The notes: a model not told the origin generated them from the sequence alone. Counted from the stretch's first letter, positions 8,564-16,966 are shown. The stretch is 42,305 nt of DNA from JALZCH01 sp036387315 (GCA_036387315.1 DASVTY010000143.1:1-42305), one strand, 5' to 3'. Translations and numbers: made by a program.

Positions 8564-9928
8564 TTAACTCACTGCCGCTTCAATATTAGCCGGTTCGAGA
8601 TTCGGCGCGAGCAAATGAATAATCAAGAGCGCCAACAAATAAGCCGAACCCGCGATGATGAAAACCGAAAGATAATTATTATTCGTGTATTGCAAAATTA
8701 AACCGACGGTGCTGGCAATAAGCATTCCGCCGACAGAACCTGCCATTCCGCCGATACCGACGACCGAACCTACGGCGCGGCGCGGAAACATATCCGAAGC
8801 CAAAGTGAAAATGTTTGCCGACCAGCCTTGATGCGCCGCCGCCGCAAGCCCGATGAGACAAACCGAAACCCATAAATTATCGGTTGTCGCTGCAAAAACA
8901 ATCGGCACGACCGCCAGCGCACAAATCAGCATCGTCAGTTTGCGTCCCGCATTAACCGTCCAGCCGCGTTTGATAAGATGAGACGACAGCCAGCCGCCGC
9001 CGATTGAACCGACATCCGCGATCACGTAAATGACGACGAGCGGCGCGCCGAGTTCTAAAATGTTCAAACCGAATTTCGTGTTCAAAAATTTCGGCAGCCA
9101 GAATAGATAAACCCACCAAATCGGGTCGGTCAAAAACTTGCCGATGGCAAAAGCCCACGTTTGACGATGCGGCAATAAACGCCTCCAGGGAATTTTTGTC
9201 GTCGGTTCTTCGGCGTCGGATTGAATGTGCGCGAGTTCCGCTTTGGAAAGCTTCGGGTGTTCTTCCGGTTTGCGATAAACCGCCAGCCAAAATCCGAGCC
9301 AGATAAAACCCAGCGCGCCGGTAATCACAAAAGCCCATTGCCAGCCGTAATTTACCGCAATGAGCGGAACCGTGAGCGGCGCCAAAATCGCGCCGACGTT
9401 TGAACCGCTGTTAAAAATCCCGGTCGCAAAAGCGCGCTCTTTTTTCGGAAACCATTCGGCGACGGTTTTGATCGCGGCGGGAAAATTTCCGGCTTCGCCC
9501 AGTCCCAAAGCAAAGCGTGCTACGCCGAACCCGAAAGCGCTCCGGGCGAACGAATGGCACATCGCCGCAACGCTCCAAAAAACGATTGCGACGGAAAACC
9601 CTTTGCGCGTCCCGAATTTGTCCATCAAACTGCCGACAGCGAGCAAACCGATGGCGTATGCAGCCTGAAAAGCCGTATTGACAAAGCCGTATTCGGCTTC
9701 GTTCCAACCGATTTCTGCTTTGAACGTTTCGTCGGTGGCGAGAATCCCCAGAACTTGCCGGTCAATATAGTTGATTGTCGTCGCAAAAAACAGCAGCGCG
9801 CAAATCATCCAGCGATAACGCCCGATACGCCCCGTCGAGTTAGGGTCAACTGACGCCGTAACCGCCGTTTCAAATGCGCTGGTGCCCGGACCAATCGGGG
9901 CAGCTTTTGAATCGAATCTTTCTTTCAT
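8564..9928 (-). CDS. MFS transporter, ACS family, hexuronate (ExuT-like)
   Basis: Twelve-helix inner-membrane permease. The first helix contains NYIDRQVLG, a typical anion:cation symporter signature, followed by the loop motif GSLMDKFGTRKG and the GLGEAGNFPAAIKTVAEWFP segment characteristic of ExuT/GudP-type sugar-acid importers. Residues 1-38 are a hydrophilic N-terminal tail. It is the last gene of a minus-strand operon with the M24-like protein (20 bp gap) and an SDR dehydrogenase, opposite the uronate catabolic operon, so galacturonate or a short oligogalacturonide is the likely cargo. Confidence 0.88.
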   Translation of the reverse strand: MKERFDSKAAPIGPGTSAFETAVTASVDPNSTGRIGRYRWMICALLFFATTINYIDRQVLGILATDETFKAEIGWNEAEYGFVNTAFQAAYAIGLLAVGSLMDKFGTRKGFSVAIVFWSVAAMCHSFARSAFGFGVARFALGLGEAGNFPAAIKTVAEWFPKKERAFATGIFNSGSNVGAILAPLTVPLIAVNYGWQWAFVITGALGFIWLGFWLAVYRKPEEHPKLSKAELAHIQSDAEEPTTKIPWRRLLPHRQTWAFAIGKFLTDPIWWVYLFWLPKFLNTKFGLNILELGAPLVVIYVIADVGSIGGGWLSSHLIKRGWTVNAGRKLTMLICALAVVPIVFAATTDNLWVSVCLIGLAAAAHQGWSANIFTLASDMFPRRAVGSVVGIGGMAGSVGGMLIASTVGLILQYTNNNYLSVFIIAGSAYLLALLIIHLLAPNLEPANIEAAVS

Positions 9929-9948
9929 TTTTTTACTCGCGTTTTAAT

Positions 9949-11064
9949 TTAGATAGACAAAATATCGGGCGAAAGATACTCGCGCCCGTCAATTTCAACC
10001 GAGATTTGCGCAAATTCCGGCGAAGCCGTGATTATTTCCGTTTCGTTTTCCAAAACAAGACAAGTTTCTTCGACTTTTGTCCCGGAAATTGAAGGATTCC
10101 ACGCGAAGGCTTGATTCGTTTGGACGACTTCGTTCGATGAAGGATGCGCCACCCAATCGCGTGTTCTATATCCGGTTGACCCACCTTGATGATGTAAATT
10201 TATTTCTCCCGCAAAACCCGCTGCTTCGTAAGCGTCGGAGGCGATTTTATAAAGCTCCGCTCCGGTTGTTCCGGGTTTGGTCGCGGCTAAAAGTTGAGCG
10301 TTGACGCGGGCACAAGCGTGCGTTTTTTGCCTTAAATCTTCCGGCACTTTTCCGGCGCAAACGATTCGCGACAGAGACGAAATCAAACCTTCTCGCCTCG
10401 CGCAAACGACGATCATTACTGCTTTTTCCCAACGCTTTTCCGTTGGAACCGGATGTCGAAACTTCTGTAATCTTTCATCGGCGGCAGCAAGCGTCACAAC
10501 CGAGCGAATATTTTTTTGAGCCAGAGCGTCAGCGGCTAAACGAGCTATTTCAAGTTCGGTTTGTCCCGGTCGGAGCGATTTTGCCAATTCGCCGATTATC
10601 GTTCCGGCGTCTTTGCCGAGCCGTCGGTATCTTTCGATTTCAGCTTCGGTCAGTTGATAACGGCAGCGAGCGATTGCGCCTTCAACGACTTTTGCGCCCA
10701 AAGGCAAATCCGCTCCGAGCGTTTCGCCGTTTTTCAGCAAACCGGAAGTCTTTTTAATCAAAAAATCCGGCGCGCCCTTTTCTTCTTCCCAGCCAAATTC
10801 AACCGGCTCGAAATCTTCTTTTGAAATTTCTTCGGCTAAAATGCGAGGCATTTCAATCCGGCTCGCTAAAACAAAACGCTTTCCGTCATTTCTGACGAGC
10901 AGCGAAGCCGCGCCGTTTTCACGGCTTTGGTCAATTCCGTTGTTTGCGCCGCCGGTTAACCAGGAAAAATTCGTTTGCGAATTAATCAGAACGCCGCCCA
11001 GATTTTCTGCGGCAAGCATTTTTACCAATCGTTCGGTTTTTTCCTGTAACTCTGAGCCGTTCAC
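9949..11064 (-). CDS. M24-family (creatinase/aminopeptidase-like) protein lacking metal ligands
   Basis: The fold is that of M24 peptidases: a creatinase-like N-terminal domain (about residues 1-135) and a pita-bread C-terminal domain. Against the canonical ligand set (Asp, Asp, His, Glu, Glu), the first two Asp are replaced in VMIVVCARREGLISSLSR, the first Glu is Asn (AFAWNPSI), and only His (NLHHQGG) and the last Glu (KVEET) remain. A di-metal peptidase activity is therefore unlikely. It starts with GTG. Its place between an SDR dehydrogenase and an ExuT-like transporter suggests a role in uronate handling, possibly on a non-peptide substrate or as a binding protein. Confidence 0.8.
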   Translation of the reverse strand: MNGSELQEKTERLVKMLAAENLGGVLINSQTNFSWLTGGANNGIDQSRENGAASLLVRNDGKRFVLASRIEMPRILAEEISKEDFEPVEFGWEEEKGAPDFLIKKTSGLLKNGETLGADLPLGAKVVEGAIARCRYQLTEAEIERYRRLGKDAGTIIGELAKSLRPGQTELEIARLAADALAQKNIRSVVTLAAADERLQKFRHPVPTEKRWEKAVMIVVCARREGLISSLSRIVCAGKVPEDLRQKTHACARVNAQLLAATKPGTTGAELYKIASDAYEAAGFAGEINLHHQGGSTGYRTRDWVAHPSSNEVVQTNQAFAWNPSISGTKVEETCLVLENETEIITASPEFAQISVEIDGREYLSPDILSI

Positions 11065-11098
11065 TCTTTTGTTCGATTTGCCAACTTAATTGCCAAAA

Positions 11099-11875
11099 TT
11101 ATTGATTAACGCCCGACGCCAAAAATCCGCCGTCAACCGTCAAAACTTCGCCTGTCACAAAGCTCGCCGCGTCCGAAGCCAGAAACACGGCTGCGCCAGC
11201 CAATTCTTCGACTTTTCCAAAACGGCGCATCGGAGTTCTCAATTGAAATTCGCGTCCGCGTTCGGATTCGTCCAGCAATTTTTGATTGAGCGCGGTGCGG
11301 AAAACTCCCGGCGCGATTGCGTTGACGCAGACGCCGCGCGAAGCCCATTCGATTGCGAGCGATTTGGTTAAACTCGCGACCGCCGCTTTTGAAGCCGAAT
11401 ACGCCGCGACTTCGTAAAGCGCAACAAATGTCGAAAGCGAAGCGATGTTGATAATTCGCCCGTAACCGCGTTCCAGCATATGGCGACCGAAAATCTGACA
11501 AGCGCGCAAAGTTCCGGTCAGATTCGTTTCCATAATCGCGTTCCAGTCTTCTTCGCTAAAATCCAGAGTCGGCGCGCGTTTTGTGCGTCCGGCGGAATTG
11601 ACCAGAATGTCAACCTTGCCGAAGGCGGCAACGGTTTCATCCAAAACCGTTTGCAGCGAAGCGCGGTCGGAAACGTCCGAAATCAAGCGCAAGCTGCGTC
11701 GCCCGCGTTCTTCTATTTCGGTTGCCGCCGCTTCGACCTGCTCCATCCGGCGCGAGGTTGGCACGACATCCGCACCCGCCTCCGCCAAACCGTGCGCGAT
11801 AGCGCGCCCGATGCCGCTCGTCCCACCGACGACCACCGCAGTTTTTCCGTTTAACTCCAAAAGCGAATAGCTCAT
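11099..11875 (-). CDS. SDR-family dehydrogenase, probable uronate/aldonate reductase
   Basis: Classical short-chain dehydrogenase of 258 residues. It has the cofactor motif GGTSGIGRAIA, the NSAG motif, the catalytic Ser and YSASK, and an intact C-terminal TGEVLTVDGGFLASG. It is the first gene of the minus-strand operon that also encodes the M24-like protein and the ExuT-like importer. Galacturonate use by isomerisation needs a tagaturonate reductase (UxaB role), and no UxaB of the usual long-chain family is in the window, so this SDR is a candidate replacement. Gluconate or deoxygluconate dehydrogenase activity is equally compatible with the sequence. Confidence 0.85.
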   Translation of the reverse strand: MSYSLLELNGKTAVVVGGTSGIGRAIAHGLAEAGADVVPTSRRMEQVEAAATEIEERGRRSLRLISDVSDRASLQTVLDETVAAFGKVDILVNSAGRTKRAPTLDFSEEDWNAIMETNLTGTLRACQIFGRHMLERGYGRIINIASLSTFVALYEVAAYSASKAAVASLTKSLAIEWASRGVCVNAIAPGVFRTALNQKLLDESERGREFQLRTPMRRFGKVEELAGAAVFLASDAASFVTGEVLTVDGGFLASGVNQ

Positions 11876-11980
11876 TAATTAATATTAATCCTGCTTTAAG
11901 ACAAATTTAGACGACAAATTAGGCTGATGCTGAAACGATTTAAAATTCGATGATTATCGAACGCCTAATTTTAAGATAAA

Positions 11981-12000
11981 ATGGTAAAGGTAAAACCATT
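11981..12000. promoter_or_regulatory. Candidate GntR/FCD operator near the SDR operon
   Basis: AGGTAAAACCA (11988-11998) fits the FadR-subfamily pattern TNGTNNNACNA except for the first base. It is framed by outer ATGGT and ACCAT half-sites. It lies about 110 bp upstream of the minus-strand SDR start codon. Confidence 0.45.
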
Positions 12001-12150
12001 AATGTGTTGCTGTCTTATTATGTAACACCGCCCGCACGTTTGTGTCAAGCCGATTGAGCTAGTTTTATGACATTAAAGTGGCAAAATATGAACAAACCAA
12101 AGATTATTTGTGTTCTCGTTTTAAATGTGGTAAAAATAATTATGCTGTCG

Positions 12151-12167
12151 AATTGGTTAAACCAATT
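12151..12167. promoter_or_regulatory. GntR/FCD-type operator, perfect palindrome
   Basis: AATTGGTT-A-AACCAATT is a perfect 17-bp palindrome. Its core TGGTTAAACCA matches the FadR-subfamily operator pattern TNGTNNNACNA exactly. It abuts the -35 box of the candidate promoter of the uronate operon, a position suited to repression. Confidence 0.65.
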
Positions 12168-12196
12168 TTGTGTTTGTGACTAGGGTTTGCTAAAAT
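12168..12196 (+). promoter_or_regulatory. Sigma-70-like promoter of the uronate catabolic operon
   Basis: TTGTGT (12168-12173) and TAAAAT (12191-12196) are separated by 17 bp. This implies a 5' leader of about 85-90 bases before the GTG at 12291. It sits immediately beside the palindromic operator. The rest of the 415-bp divergent gap shows no ORF and no further structure I can name. Confidence 0.55.
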
Positions 12197-12290
12197 CGTC
12201 TTACCGAAAACTGCTTTTGCCCGTTTTTAGAATGATAAGCTAATCAATATTTAGTCATCTTTAATTTTAGAGCGGAGAACTAAGGAAAAC

Positions 12291-13229
12291 GTGATTGCTT
12301 CAACCCAAAAAGATATAACGCGCCGAATAATCGGGGAAAATGTTTGGCTCAACAAAGAGACGCCCGAAATTCAAAACATCTTTGCTCGCCAGGACATTTC
12401 GCCCTACAAATACGAAGTTCTGGAAACGGAAGCGGCTGTCGGTCGCGCAATGCTCGATGAATTGCAGTCGGTTGCCCGAAACAAAAAAGGCGACGTTGTG
12501 ATGTTGCTGCTCGGCGGGCGCGGCGCGCAGGCGATGTATCACATAATTAATCAAAAAATACCGACCGGCGAGCTGGACGATTTGCTTTCCCGGCTTCACG
12601 TTTTTACGCAGGACGCGCTCGCGCCGATGCGGATGAACAACGGTTTTAGTTTTGTCCGCGATTTTGAAAGACTTTTGGGCGATGATTTTTTCAGCCGCGT
12701 TAAAAGCTTTACGCCGATGCAGACCGACACCGAAGATTTGGAAGGCGAGTTGATCAAATATTTGGAAAAGCTCGAATCGCTCGGTGGCATTGATATTTTC
12801 TTTCTCGGTTTAGGTCCTGAAGCTGAGGCGGCTTCGCATCTGGCTTACATCAAACCCGATTCCGGCGCGGTTTTCGGTGATTTAGCGGGAATTATTCCGA
12901 TTTCGGAAACAATTTTGGAACATCACATCAGTAAATTTAAGGCGGGCGGGAGCAATGTGACGGAGACAGACGAGGCGGAATGCCGCGCGGCGACTCATAT
13001 TTTAACTCTCGCTCCGGCGGCGATTTTGGGTGCGAGAAAAATCGTCCAGTCAATCGTTGACGCTTCAACCGCGCCGAATAAAAAACCGAGTTTTCGCCGA
13101 GTTTTGGAAACCGAAATTTCTAACGATTTAACCGAACGCGCGAAGCAAATGGACGAAAATCCGGGATTGTGGCTGCGGCTACATCCAAACGTGCGATCAT
13201 TAGTTTTGCCTGATCTTTTAGAAAAGTAA
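12291..13229 (+). CDS. NagB/6-phosphogluconolactonase-like sugar isomerase family protein
   Basis: A 312-residue protein with the NagB/RpiA-type fold: VVMLLLGGRGAQAMY matches the phosphate-binding region, LHVFTQDALAP the DEY region, and GGIDIFFLGLGPEAEA the GxGxDGH region. The catalytic Asp-Gly-His of NagB and 6PGL is replaced by Glu-Ala-Glu, so neither standard activity can be assumed. GTG start with AAGGA (12282-12286) 4 bases upstream. It heads the operon and lies 20 bp before uxaA. The window lacks a uronate isomerase (UxaC), so a uronate isomerase or lactonase role is an attractive but untested guess. Confidence 0.75.
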   Translation: MIASTQKDITRRIIGENVWLNKETPEIQNIFARQDISPYKYEVLETEAAVGRAMLDELQSVARNKKGDVVMLLLGGRGAQAMYHIINQKIPTGELDDLLSRLHVFTQDALAPMRMNNGFSFVRDFERLLGDDFFSRVKSFTPMQTDTEDLEGELIKYLEKLESLGGIDIFFLGLGPEAEAASHLAYIKPDSGAVFGDLAGIIPISETILEHHISKFKAGGSNVTETDEAECRAATHILTLAPAAILGARKIVQSIVDASTAPNKKPSFRRVLETEISNDLTERAKQMDENPGLWLRLHPNVRSLVLPDLLEK

Positions 13230-13249
13230 TTTTAAATAAGTTTAATAAA

Positions 13250-14824
13250 ATGTTGACTACAGAAATAGAAACCGCCGCTGCAATCAGCGAATACGCGATT
13301 ATTGTTAATCCGGAAGACAATGTGGCGGTTGTCAAAACTCAGACCGAACCGGGTTTGCAGGTTGTTTTGCCAGACGGAAAAGCGATTGAAATCAAAGCGG
13401 CAATTCCGCCGGGGCATCGTTTTGCCACCAGAGCGATTCCCGCAGGCGAATTCGTGCGCCAATACGATCAGCCAATCGGCACTTCGCTCGGAATCGAAGA
13501 AGGCGAATGGATTGCGCACGACAATATGACGAACGATGTTCCGGTCGTGCGCGATTTGCCCGACGATTTACACACGCCCGCGCCGGATTATATTCCCGAA
13601 TTCGAGCGCGAAACTTTTATGGGTTTCCGCCGACCGGACGGGCGCGTCGGAACCAGAAATTTTATTTTGATCGTCCCGACCTCGATGTGCGCCAGCCACG
13701 AAGCGCAGCAGATTTCGATGATGTCGGAATTTATTCACTACAAACGCGAAAAGTTTCCGAATGTTGACGGCGTTGTCGCGATTCCGCACAACAAAGGCTG
13801 CGGCTGTCAGGACGGCTCGAATCTCGAAATTATGCTGCGGACGCTCGCCAATTACGCCGATCATCCGAACGTCGGCGGCGTGATTTTGATGGATTTGGGG
13901 TGCGAAAAAACGAATCTCGCCAAAGTCGAAAAATATCTTTTAAAACGCGAGCTTTCTTTTAATAAACCGTTCGCCAAAATCGGCATTCAGGAAATCGGCG
14001 GAACTCAGGCGGCGATTGAAAAAGGTTTGCAGCTTGTACAGGAAATGCTGCCGATTGTGAACCAAAACGTCCGCGAAGAATTTCCCGTCAGCGAGCTTGT
14101 TTTGGGCGTTAAATGCGGCTCAAGCGACGGTTTTTCGGGCATTTCGGCGAATCCGGCTCTCGGCAGCGCGGCGGATTTGCTCGTGCGTTCGGGCGGAACG
14201 GTTTTGATTACCGAGATACCGGAGTTTTGCGGCGCGGAGCATATCGTTGCCAACCGCGCGAAAGACGCCGAAACCGGGCGCGCGATTTATCGAATGATTG
14301 ATTGGTACAAGGATTATGCTTCAAAATTCGGCGGAGTATTAAACAATAATCCCAGCCCCGGAAACATTGCGGGCGGGCTTTTAAATATCACAATCAAATC
14401 TCTCGGCGCGATGTCAAAGTCTGGAACAACGCGCGTCGAAGGCGTTTGCGAATATGCCGAAGCGCCGAAAAATCGGGGCTTAAATTTGATGCAAGGTCCC
14501 GGCTATGACCAGGAATCAACACCCGCGCTCGTCGCCGCAGGCGCGACGGTCGTCGTTTTCACGACCGGAAACGGCACGACCATCGGCAACGCGATTGCGC
14601 CCGTCATTAAACTAGCTTCAAACAACCGCGTTTTTGAGCGAATGAACCGCGACATTGACATTTCCGCCGGAGATATTATCGAAGGCACGGAAACGATTGA
14701 GGCTGTCGGCGAGCGGGTTTTTGAACATATTCGCAAAGTCGCCAGCGGCGAGATTTTGGCGAAAGCCGAAGAAAACAAACACCGCGAGTTTCAGTTCTGG
14801 GCGGAACAAACCGTTACTTTGTAA
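13250..14824 (+). CDS. uxaA: Altronate dehydratase
   Basis: Dehydrates D-altronate to 2-keto-3-deoxygluconate in the galacturonate pathway. At 524 residues it is the fused form, with an N-terminal SAF domain (about 1-110) and the C-terminal dehydratase domain. Typical segments are GFRRPDGRVGTRN, HNKGCGC (cysteines for iron binding), MDLGCE, VLGVKCGSSDGFSGI and NPSPGNIAGGLLNITIKSLGA. Galactarate dehydratase (GarD) shares the family, but the neighbours make altronate the likelier substrate. The product is used by KdgK and KDPG aldolase downstream in the same operon. Confidence 0.9.
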   Translation: MLTTEIETAAAISEYAIIVNPEDNVAVVKTQTEPGLQVVLPDGKAIEIKAAIPPGHRFATRAIPAGEFVRQYDQPIGTSLGIEEGEWIAHDNMTNDVPVVRDLPDDLHTPAPDYIPEFERETFMGFRRPDGRVGTRNFILIVPTSMCASHEAQQISMMSEFIHYKREKFPNVDGVVAIPHNKGCGCQDGSNLEIMLRTLANYADHPNVGGVILMDLGCEKTNLAKVEKYLLKRELSFNKPFAKIGIQEIGGTQAAIEKGLQLVQEMLPIVNQNVREEFPVSELVLGVKCGSSDGFSGISANPALGSAADLLVRSGGTVLITEIPEFCGAEHIVANRAKDAETGRAIYRMIDWYKDYASKFGGVLNNNPSPGNIAGGLLNITIKSLGAMSKSGTTRVEGVCEYAEAPKNRGLNLMQGPGYDQESTPALVAAGATVVVFTTGNGTTIGNAIAPVIKLASNNRVFERMNRDIDISAGDIIEGTETIEAVGERVFEHIRKVASGEILAKAEENKHREFQFWAEQTVTL

Positions 14825-14904
14825 AGAAAACGCGGGCGTCAAATCGCGGAAGGATAATATTTTGAAAGAAGCCGGAATTTCTTTCGGACAATTCATTTTT
14901 TGAA

Positions 14905-14910
14905 AAGGAG
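14905..14910 (+). promoter_or_regulatory. Strong Shine-Dalgarno for the KduI/IolB gene
   Basis: AAGGAG lies 9 bases before the ATG at 14920. It is one of the few canonical sites in this operon and fixes the start of a gene that follows a 95-bp gap. Confidence 0.7.
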
Positions 14911-14919
14911 TTTTTATCA

Positions 14920-15765
14920 ATGACAGAGAATTTTAATATCCCTGCAATTACACCGGAAACTTGTTTTGTTCCCCAAACACATACACAAAAGGGACGCCGA
15001 ATCAGCGTCAAACCGGGCGAAACCGCCGCGCGCCATCTTCATTACGGACGCATTATTTTAGAAAACGGTGACTCGCCCGTAAGCTTTAACAATCAGGATC
15101 ACGAAACAGGATTCGTCTGTTTAAAAGGCTCGGCTACAATTTCCACCGGCGAACAAAGCTTTGAGCTTTCGCAATACGACGCCGTTTACATTCCGCGAGA
15201 TTCCGAAATTAAAGTTACGGCAAACGGCGAAACGGGCTGCGATTTGGCGGAAATATCAGCGCCCGTCGAGAAAAAATATCCATTGCAGCTCGTTCGTTTC
15301 GCCGATGTGCGAAAAGATTCAACTCTGCATTTTATCGCCGGACAGCCGCCGACTCAGCGCGATTTGAACATTCTTCTAGGCAAAAACGTGGAAGCCGGAA
15401 GAATTATGGCTGGCGTTACATTCTCATCGCCGGGAAACTGGACGAGCTATCCGCCGCACGAACACGCAGAGATGCTCGAAGAAGCCTATCTCTACATTGA
15501 TATGCCCGCGCCGCAATGGGGCGTGCAGTTTGTTTATACCGATTTCAACAACCCCGAACTTATCCAGGTCGTCCGCGAAGGTGATGTCGTTTTAATGCCG
15601 AAAGGTTATCACCCGAACGTCGCCGCACCGGGCGGACAAATCAATTTCCTGTGGATGATGGCGGCAAACCGCGAAGGCGTTGACCGGCAATTTGGCGTTG
15701 TCAACGTTCAGCCGGAATATGCAGAAGGCGGTTCCGGTCTTGAAGCAGCACACGGAAAGAAATAA
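14920..15765 (+). CDS. iolB: KduI/IolB-family isomerase (IolB-like), probable 5-keto-4-deoxyuronate isomerase
   Basis: Bicupin isomerase of 281 residues. The C-terminal half carries the family metal site: YPPHEHAEMLEE (two His and Glu) and GYHPNVAAPGG (His). The wording of these blocks is closer to IolB (5-deoxyglucuronate isomerase) than to classical KduI, yet no inositol genes are nearby. The next genes are KdgF and KduD, so it most likely converts 5-keto-4-deoxyuronate to 2,5-diketo-3-deoxygluconate. It ends 2 bp before the KdgF ORF. Confidence 0.85.
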   Translation: MTENFNIPAITPETCFVPQTHTQKGRRISVKPGETAARHLHYGRIILENGDSPVSFNNQDHETGFVCLKGSATISTGEQSFELSQYDAVYIPRDSEIKVTANGETGCDLAEISAPVEKKYPLQLVRFADVRKDSTLHFIAGQPPTQRDLNILLGKNVEAGRIMAGVTFSSPGNWTSYPPHEHAEMLEEAYLYIDMPAPQWGVQFVYTDFNNPELIQVVREGDVVLMPKGYHPNVAAPGGQINFLWMMAANREGVDRQFGVVNVQPEYAEGGSGLEAAHGKK

Positions 15766-15767
15766 AA

Positions 15768-16157
15768 ATGTCTGTTTCGGCAAAAGATCAGTCCGATCAA
15801 AGTTCAAGTGCGCCGATGATTGTCGGCGCACAAATTCTTAATTGGGAAAACATTCCGTTTGAGCAAATTGCTGAGGGTATCGAGAGACAAATGATTGTCG
15901 GCGAAAAACTAATGATTTGCCGTATTCGTTTTGCTCCTTTCGTCGTCACGCCCGAACACGACCATCCGCACGAACAAATGACAATTGTTGAAAAAGGAAG
16001 AGTTCGATTTTTTATTGAAGGCGAAGAGAAAATTGCCGAACAAGGCGACGTGCTGCATTTCCCATCAAAATGTTGGCACGGGGCGACGATGCTCGACGAA
16101 GAAGTTATCCTAATAGATATTTTCACGCCGATTAGAGAAGATTTCCTGAGAAAATGA
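15768..16157 (+). CDS. kdgF: KdgF-type cupin, linearises unsaturated uronates
   Basis: A 129-residue single cupin. KdgF speeds ring opening of 4,5-unsaturated uronates released from pectin or alginate. The metal-binding motif HDHPHEQ and GDVLHFPSKCWHG are present, as is the C-terminal DIFTPIREDFL block, whose Asp, Phe and Arg are the known KdgF active-site residues. It lies between the isomerase that uses its product and kduD. No signal peptide is seen, so it acts in the cytoplasm on imported disaccharide products. Confidence 0.85.
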   Translation: MSVSAKDQSDQSSSAPMIVGAQILNWENIPFEQIAEGIERQMIVGEKLMICRIRFAPFVVTPEHDHPHEQMTIVEKGRVRFFIEGEEKIAEQGDVLHFPSKCWHGATMLDEEVILIDIFTPIREDFLRK

Positions 16158-16161
16158 ATTA

Positions 16162-16248
16162 GTTCGTTGTTCGTCGTTCGTTGATCGTTGCAAAAGCAAT
16201 TAACAACGAACGACGAACAACGAACGACGAACAACGAACAACGAACAA
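16162..16248. repeat. Tandem-unit hairpin H2 (AACRACG heptamers)
   Basis: The right side is six uninterrupted heptamers AACRACG (16202-16243). The left arm (16162-16183) is the exact reverse complement of 16204-16225, giving a 22-bp perfect stem with a 20-base loop. It fills the gap between kdgF and kduD and ends 5 bases before the chosen kduD start. Confidence 0.9.
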
Positions 16249-16252
16249 ATCT

Positions 16253-16966
16253 GTGATTTTGAACAAATTTAAGCTGGACGGAAAAGTTGCGCTTGTAACA
16301 GGCGCATCAGCCGGACTCGGCGCTGCGATGGCGATTGCTTTAGCAGAAGCCGGAGCGAGCGTTGTTTGTCACGGCAATTCGCGCTCGCCGGAAACGACCG
16401 TTTCGGCAATTCAAAAAGCAGGCGGGAAAGCCGCTGCTGTGATTGGCGATTTGAGCCGAAAAGATGCGCCGCAGGCGATTTTTAACGAAGCCGTGCGGCA
16501 GTTTGATCGCGTTGACATCCTCGTCAACAACGCCGGAACTATTCGACGCGCTCCCGCAGTTGATTATTCTGAAGACGATTGGACGACTGTTTTGGAAGTC
16601 AATTTGTCGAGCGTCTTTCGTCTTTCGCAAGCCGCAGGGCGACAAATGATTGAAAACGGCGGTGGAAAAATCATCAACATCGCCTCGCTTTTGTCTTTTC
16701 AAGGCGGGATTAACGTTCCGGCTTACGCGGCTTCAAAAGGCGGCGTGGCGCAATTGACAAAGGCTTTGGCGAATGAATGGGCGAAATTTTATGTGAACGT
16801 AAACGCCATCGCGCCCGGTTATATGCGAACCGACAACACGGCTGCTTTGCAGGCGGATGAAAACAGAAATCGCCAAATTTTGGAGCGAATTCCGGCGGGG
16901 CGCTGGGGCGAAACCGAAGATTTAGCCGGAGCTGCGGTTTTTCTTGCTTCCGGCGCAAGCGATTAA
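16253..16966 (+). CDS. kduD: 2-deoxy-D-gluconate 3-dehydrogenase KduD, ended early by an in-frame TAA
   Basis: SDR enzyme that reduces 2,5-diketo-3-deoxygluconate to 2-keto-3-deoxygluconate. It has the cofactor motif TGASAGLGAAMA, NNAG, the catalytic Ser (NIASLLS) and YAASK. The ORF can be extended upstream to a TTG at 16181, but that extension only translates hairpin H2, so I chose the GTG at 16253. No Shine-Dalgarno is visible. The frame stops at TAA (16964-16966) directly after FLASGASD, where the family continues with Tyr or a similar residue, and the missing end is present downstream. Residual activity is doubtful. Confidence 0.85.
   Translation: MILNKFKLDGKVALVTGASAGLGAAMAIALAEAGASVVCHGNSRSPETTVSAIQKAGGKAAAVIGDLSRKDAPQAIFNEAVRQFDRVDILVNNAGTIRRAPAVDYSEDDWTTVLEVNLSSVFRLSQAAGRQMIENGGGKIINIASLLSFQGGINVPAYAASKGGVAQLTKALANEWAKFYVNVNAIAPGYMRTDNTAALQADENRNRQILERIPAGRWGETEDLAGAAVFLASGASD

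Noticed and set aside
12001..12150. Riboswitch or small RNA in the divergent control region
   Set aside because: Apart from the operators and promoter I see no stable conserved-looking stem set or terminator pair that would support a leader RNA.
16162..16248. Possible CRISPR array or VNTR in the kdgF-kduD gap
   Set aside because: The units are only 7 bases with no spacers, and the left side is their reverse complement, so it is a hairpin of tandem units and not a CRISPR.
16181..16252. kduD N-terminal extension from an upstream TTG
   Set aside because: The extra residues only translate the AACRACG heptamers (Asn, Arg, Thr, Glu, Asp runs), and the SDR fold begins just after the GTG at 16253.
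16964..16966. TAA in kduD as a recoded codon
   Set aside because: Neither selenocysteine (TGA) nor pyrrolysine (TAG) uses TAA, and other genes in the window end with TAA normally.
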